Assembly: GCA_964554475.1 (NCBI GenBank)
Contig: CAZKOT010000057.1
Location: 1 to 5,632, forward strand
Direction of reading: 5' to 3'
Length of the DNA: 5,632 nucleotides
Origin: CAJKWP01 sp964554475
GTDB taxonomy: Bacteria > Bacillota > Clostridia > Christensenellales > UBA1242
Part shown: positions 5,327 to 5,632 of the stretch, in pieces
How positions within the stretch are numbered: the stretch's first letter is position 1
Layout: each line of letters starts with the position of its first letter
Program-made: the position numbers and the translations under genes
Notes under the pieces: generated by a model
The model's database searches: none
Seen by the model: the letters and a program-made list of their open reading frames with translations, nothing else
Told to the model about the DNA's origin: nothing

Positions 5327-5632
5327 AGATTTATGTAAAGCATTCGTGTCCGCGTTAAAAAATTTTATTGTCTCTCAAAAATTTAACTTTCACGATGTAA
5401 AAATTATTATTATTTTTTTCTCATATAACAAAACTGAGTGAAAATTTTTTAAGGTTGGATTTTATTCAACCAAAAAATTTGAGCGAACACATTAATAAAA
5501 AAGTGAGCCGAAAATAACAGAGCAATTTAAACAAAAAAATGCGATAGCATTTTAGGTCAAACGAAGTTTGACCGTGTAAGGCAAAGAGAGAAAAGAAAAT
5601 TTTAGCGGTTAGAAATGTCGCAACATTTCGTG
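5327..5632. other. Non-coding A+T-rich tail without a supportable gene
   Basis: I found no ORF with a ribosome site on either strand; the ATGs seen are closed within a few codons. The first 110 bases show no recognisable feature. From 5442 on there are several hairpins, listed separately. The stretch may be the intergenic space before a gene beyond the right edge. Confidence 0.6.
5442..5629. repeat. Cluster of four short hairpins
   Basis: Hairpin A: AAATTTTTT (5442-5450) plus GGTTG (5453-5457) pair with CAACC (5467-5471) plus AAAAAATTT (5472-5480), giving 14 pairs with a two-base bulge. Hairpin B: AAAATGC-GATA-GCATTTT at 5536-5553. Hairpin C: GGTCAAAC-GAA-GTTTGACC at 5555-5573. Hairpin D: GAAATGT-CGCA-ACATTTC at 5612-5629. 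On the minus strand hairpin B is followed by a T7 run (5539-5533) and could be a weak terminator for a leftward gene lying beyond the window. Hairpins B and C are one base apart. Function is unknown. Confidence 0.5.

Overview
The window is strongly A+T-rich DNA with Shine-Dalgarno-type ribosome sites, the standard bacterial genetic code (tryptophans read from TGG, genes ending in TAA or TGA) and anaerobic mixed-acid fermentation genes. This suggests a low-GC, fermentative, anaerobic Bacillota (Firmicutes)-like bacterium, perhaps a gut lineage. No species can be named from the sequence alone.

The left 4.9 kb is one leftward (minus-strand) block. In transcription order it holds a threonine-rich leader peptide with a transcription attenuator, thrS (threonyl-tRNA synthetase), pflB (pyruvate formate-lyase) and the first third of pflA (the radical-SAM activase of PflB), which runs off the left edge. 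PflB and PflA form one functional unit: PflA installs the glycyl radical on Gly708 of PflB, which then cleaves pyruvate to acetyl-CoA and formate. thrS is a housekeeping neighbour. The 128 bp thrS-pflB gap and 107 bp pflB-pflA gap leave room for separate promoters, and a good one is visible for pflA.

The most interesting regulatory region lies upstream of thrS (about 4741-4907). A consensus promoter drives a 15-codon ORF, MKNFFRIFNTTTTTL, with five consecutive Thr codons. It is followed by a GC-rich hairpin with a 7-U tract. The Thr codons can pair with a downstream segment, and that same segment can also pair with the terminator. This is the logic of ribosome-mediated attenuation of the trp/thr/phe-operon type, here placed in front of the cognate aminoacyl-tRNA synthetase. 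No T-box, the usual device for thrS in Bacillota, is visible. A second promoter-like sequence lies after the attenuator, just before thrS.

The right part (4950-5632) is transcribed divergently and has no conventional gene. An extended -10 promoter leads into two tandem GTGAAA/TTTCAC inverted repeats, a 20-codon Pro/Lys/Gln-rich small ORF with a strong ribosome site, about 180 nt of densely structured RNA (several hairpins, three with GAAA tetraloops, one possible pseudoknot) and a strong Rho-independent terminator. I read this as a free-standing structured non-coding RNA, possibly bifunctional with the small ORF; its family is not established. The last 300 bp are non-coding and contain four further short perfect or near-perfect hairpins.
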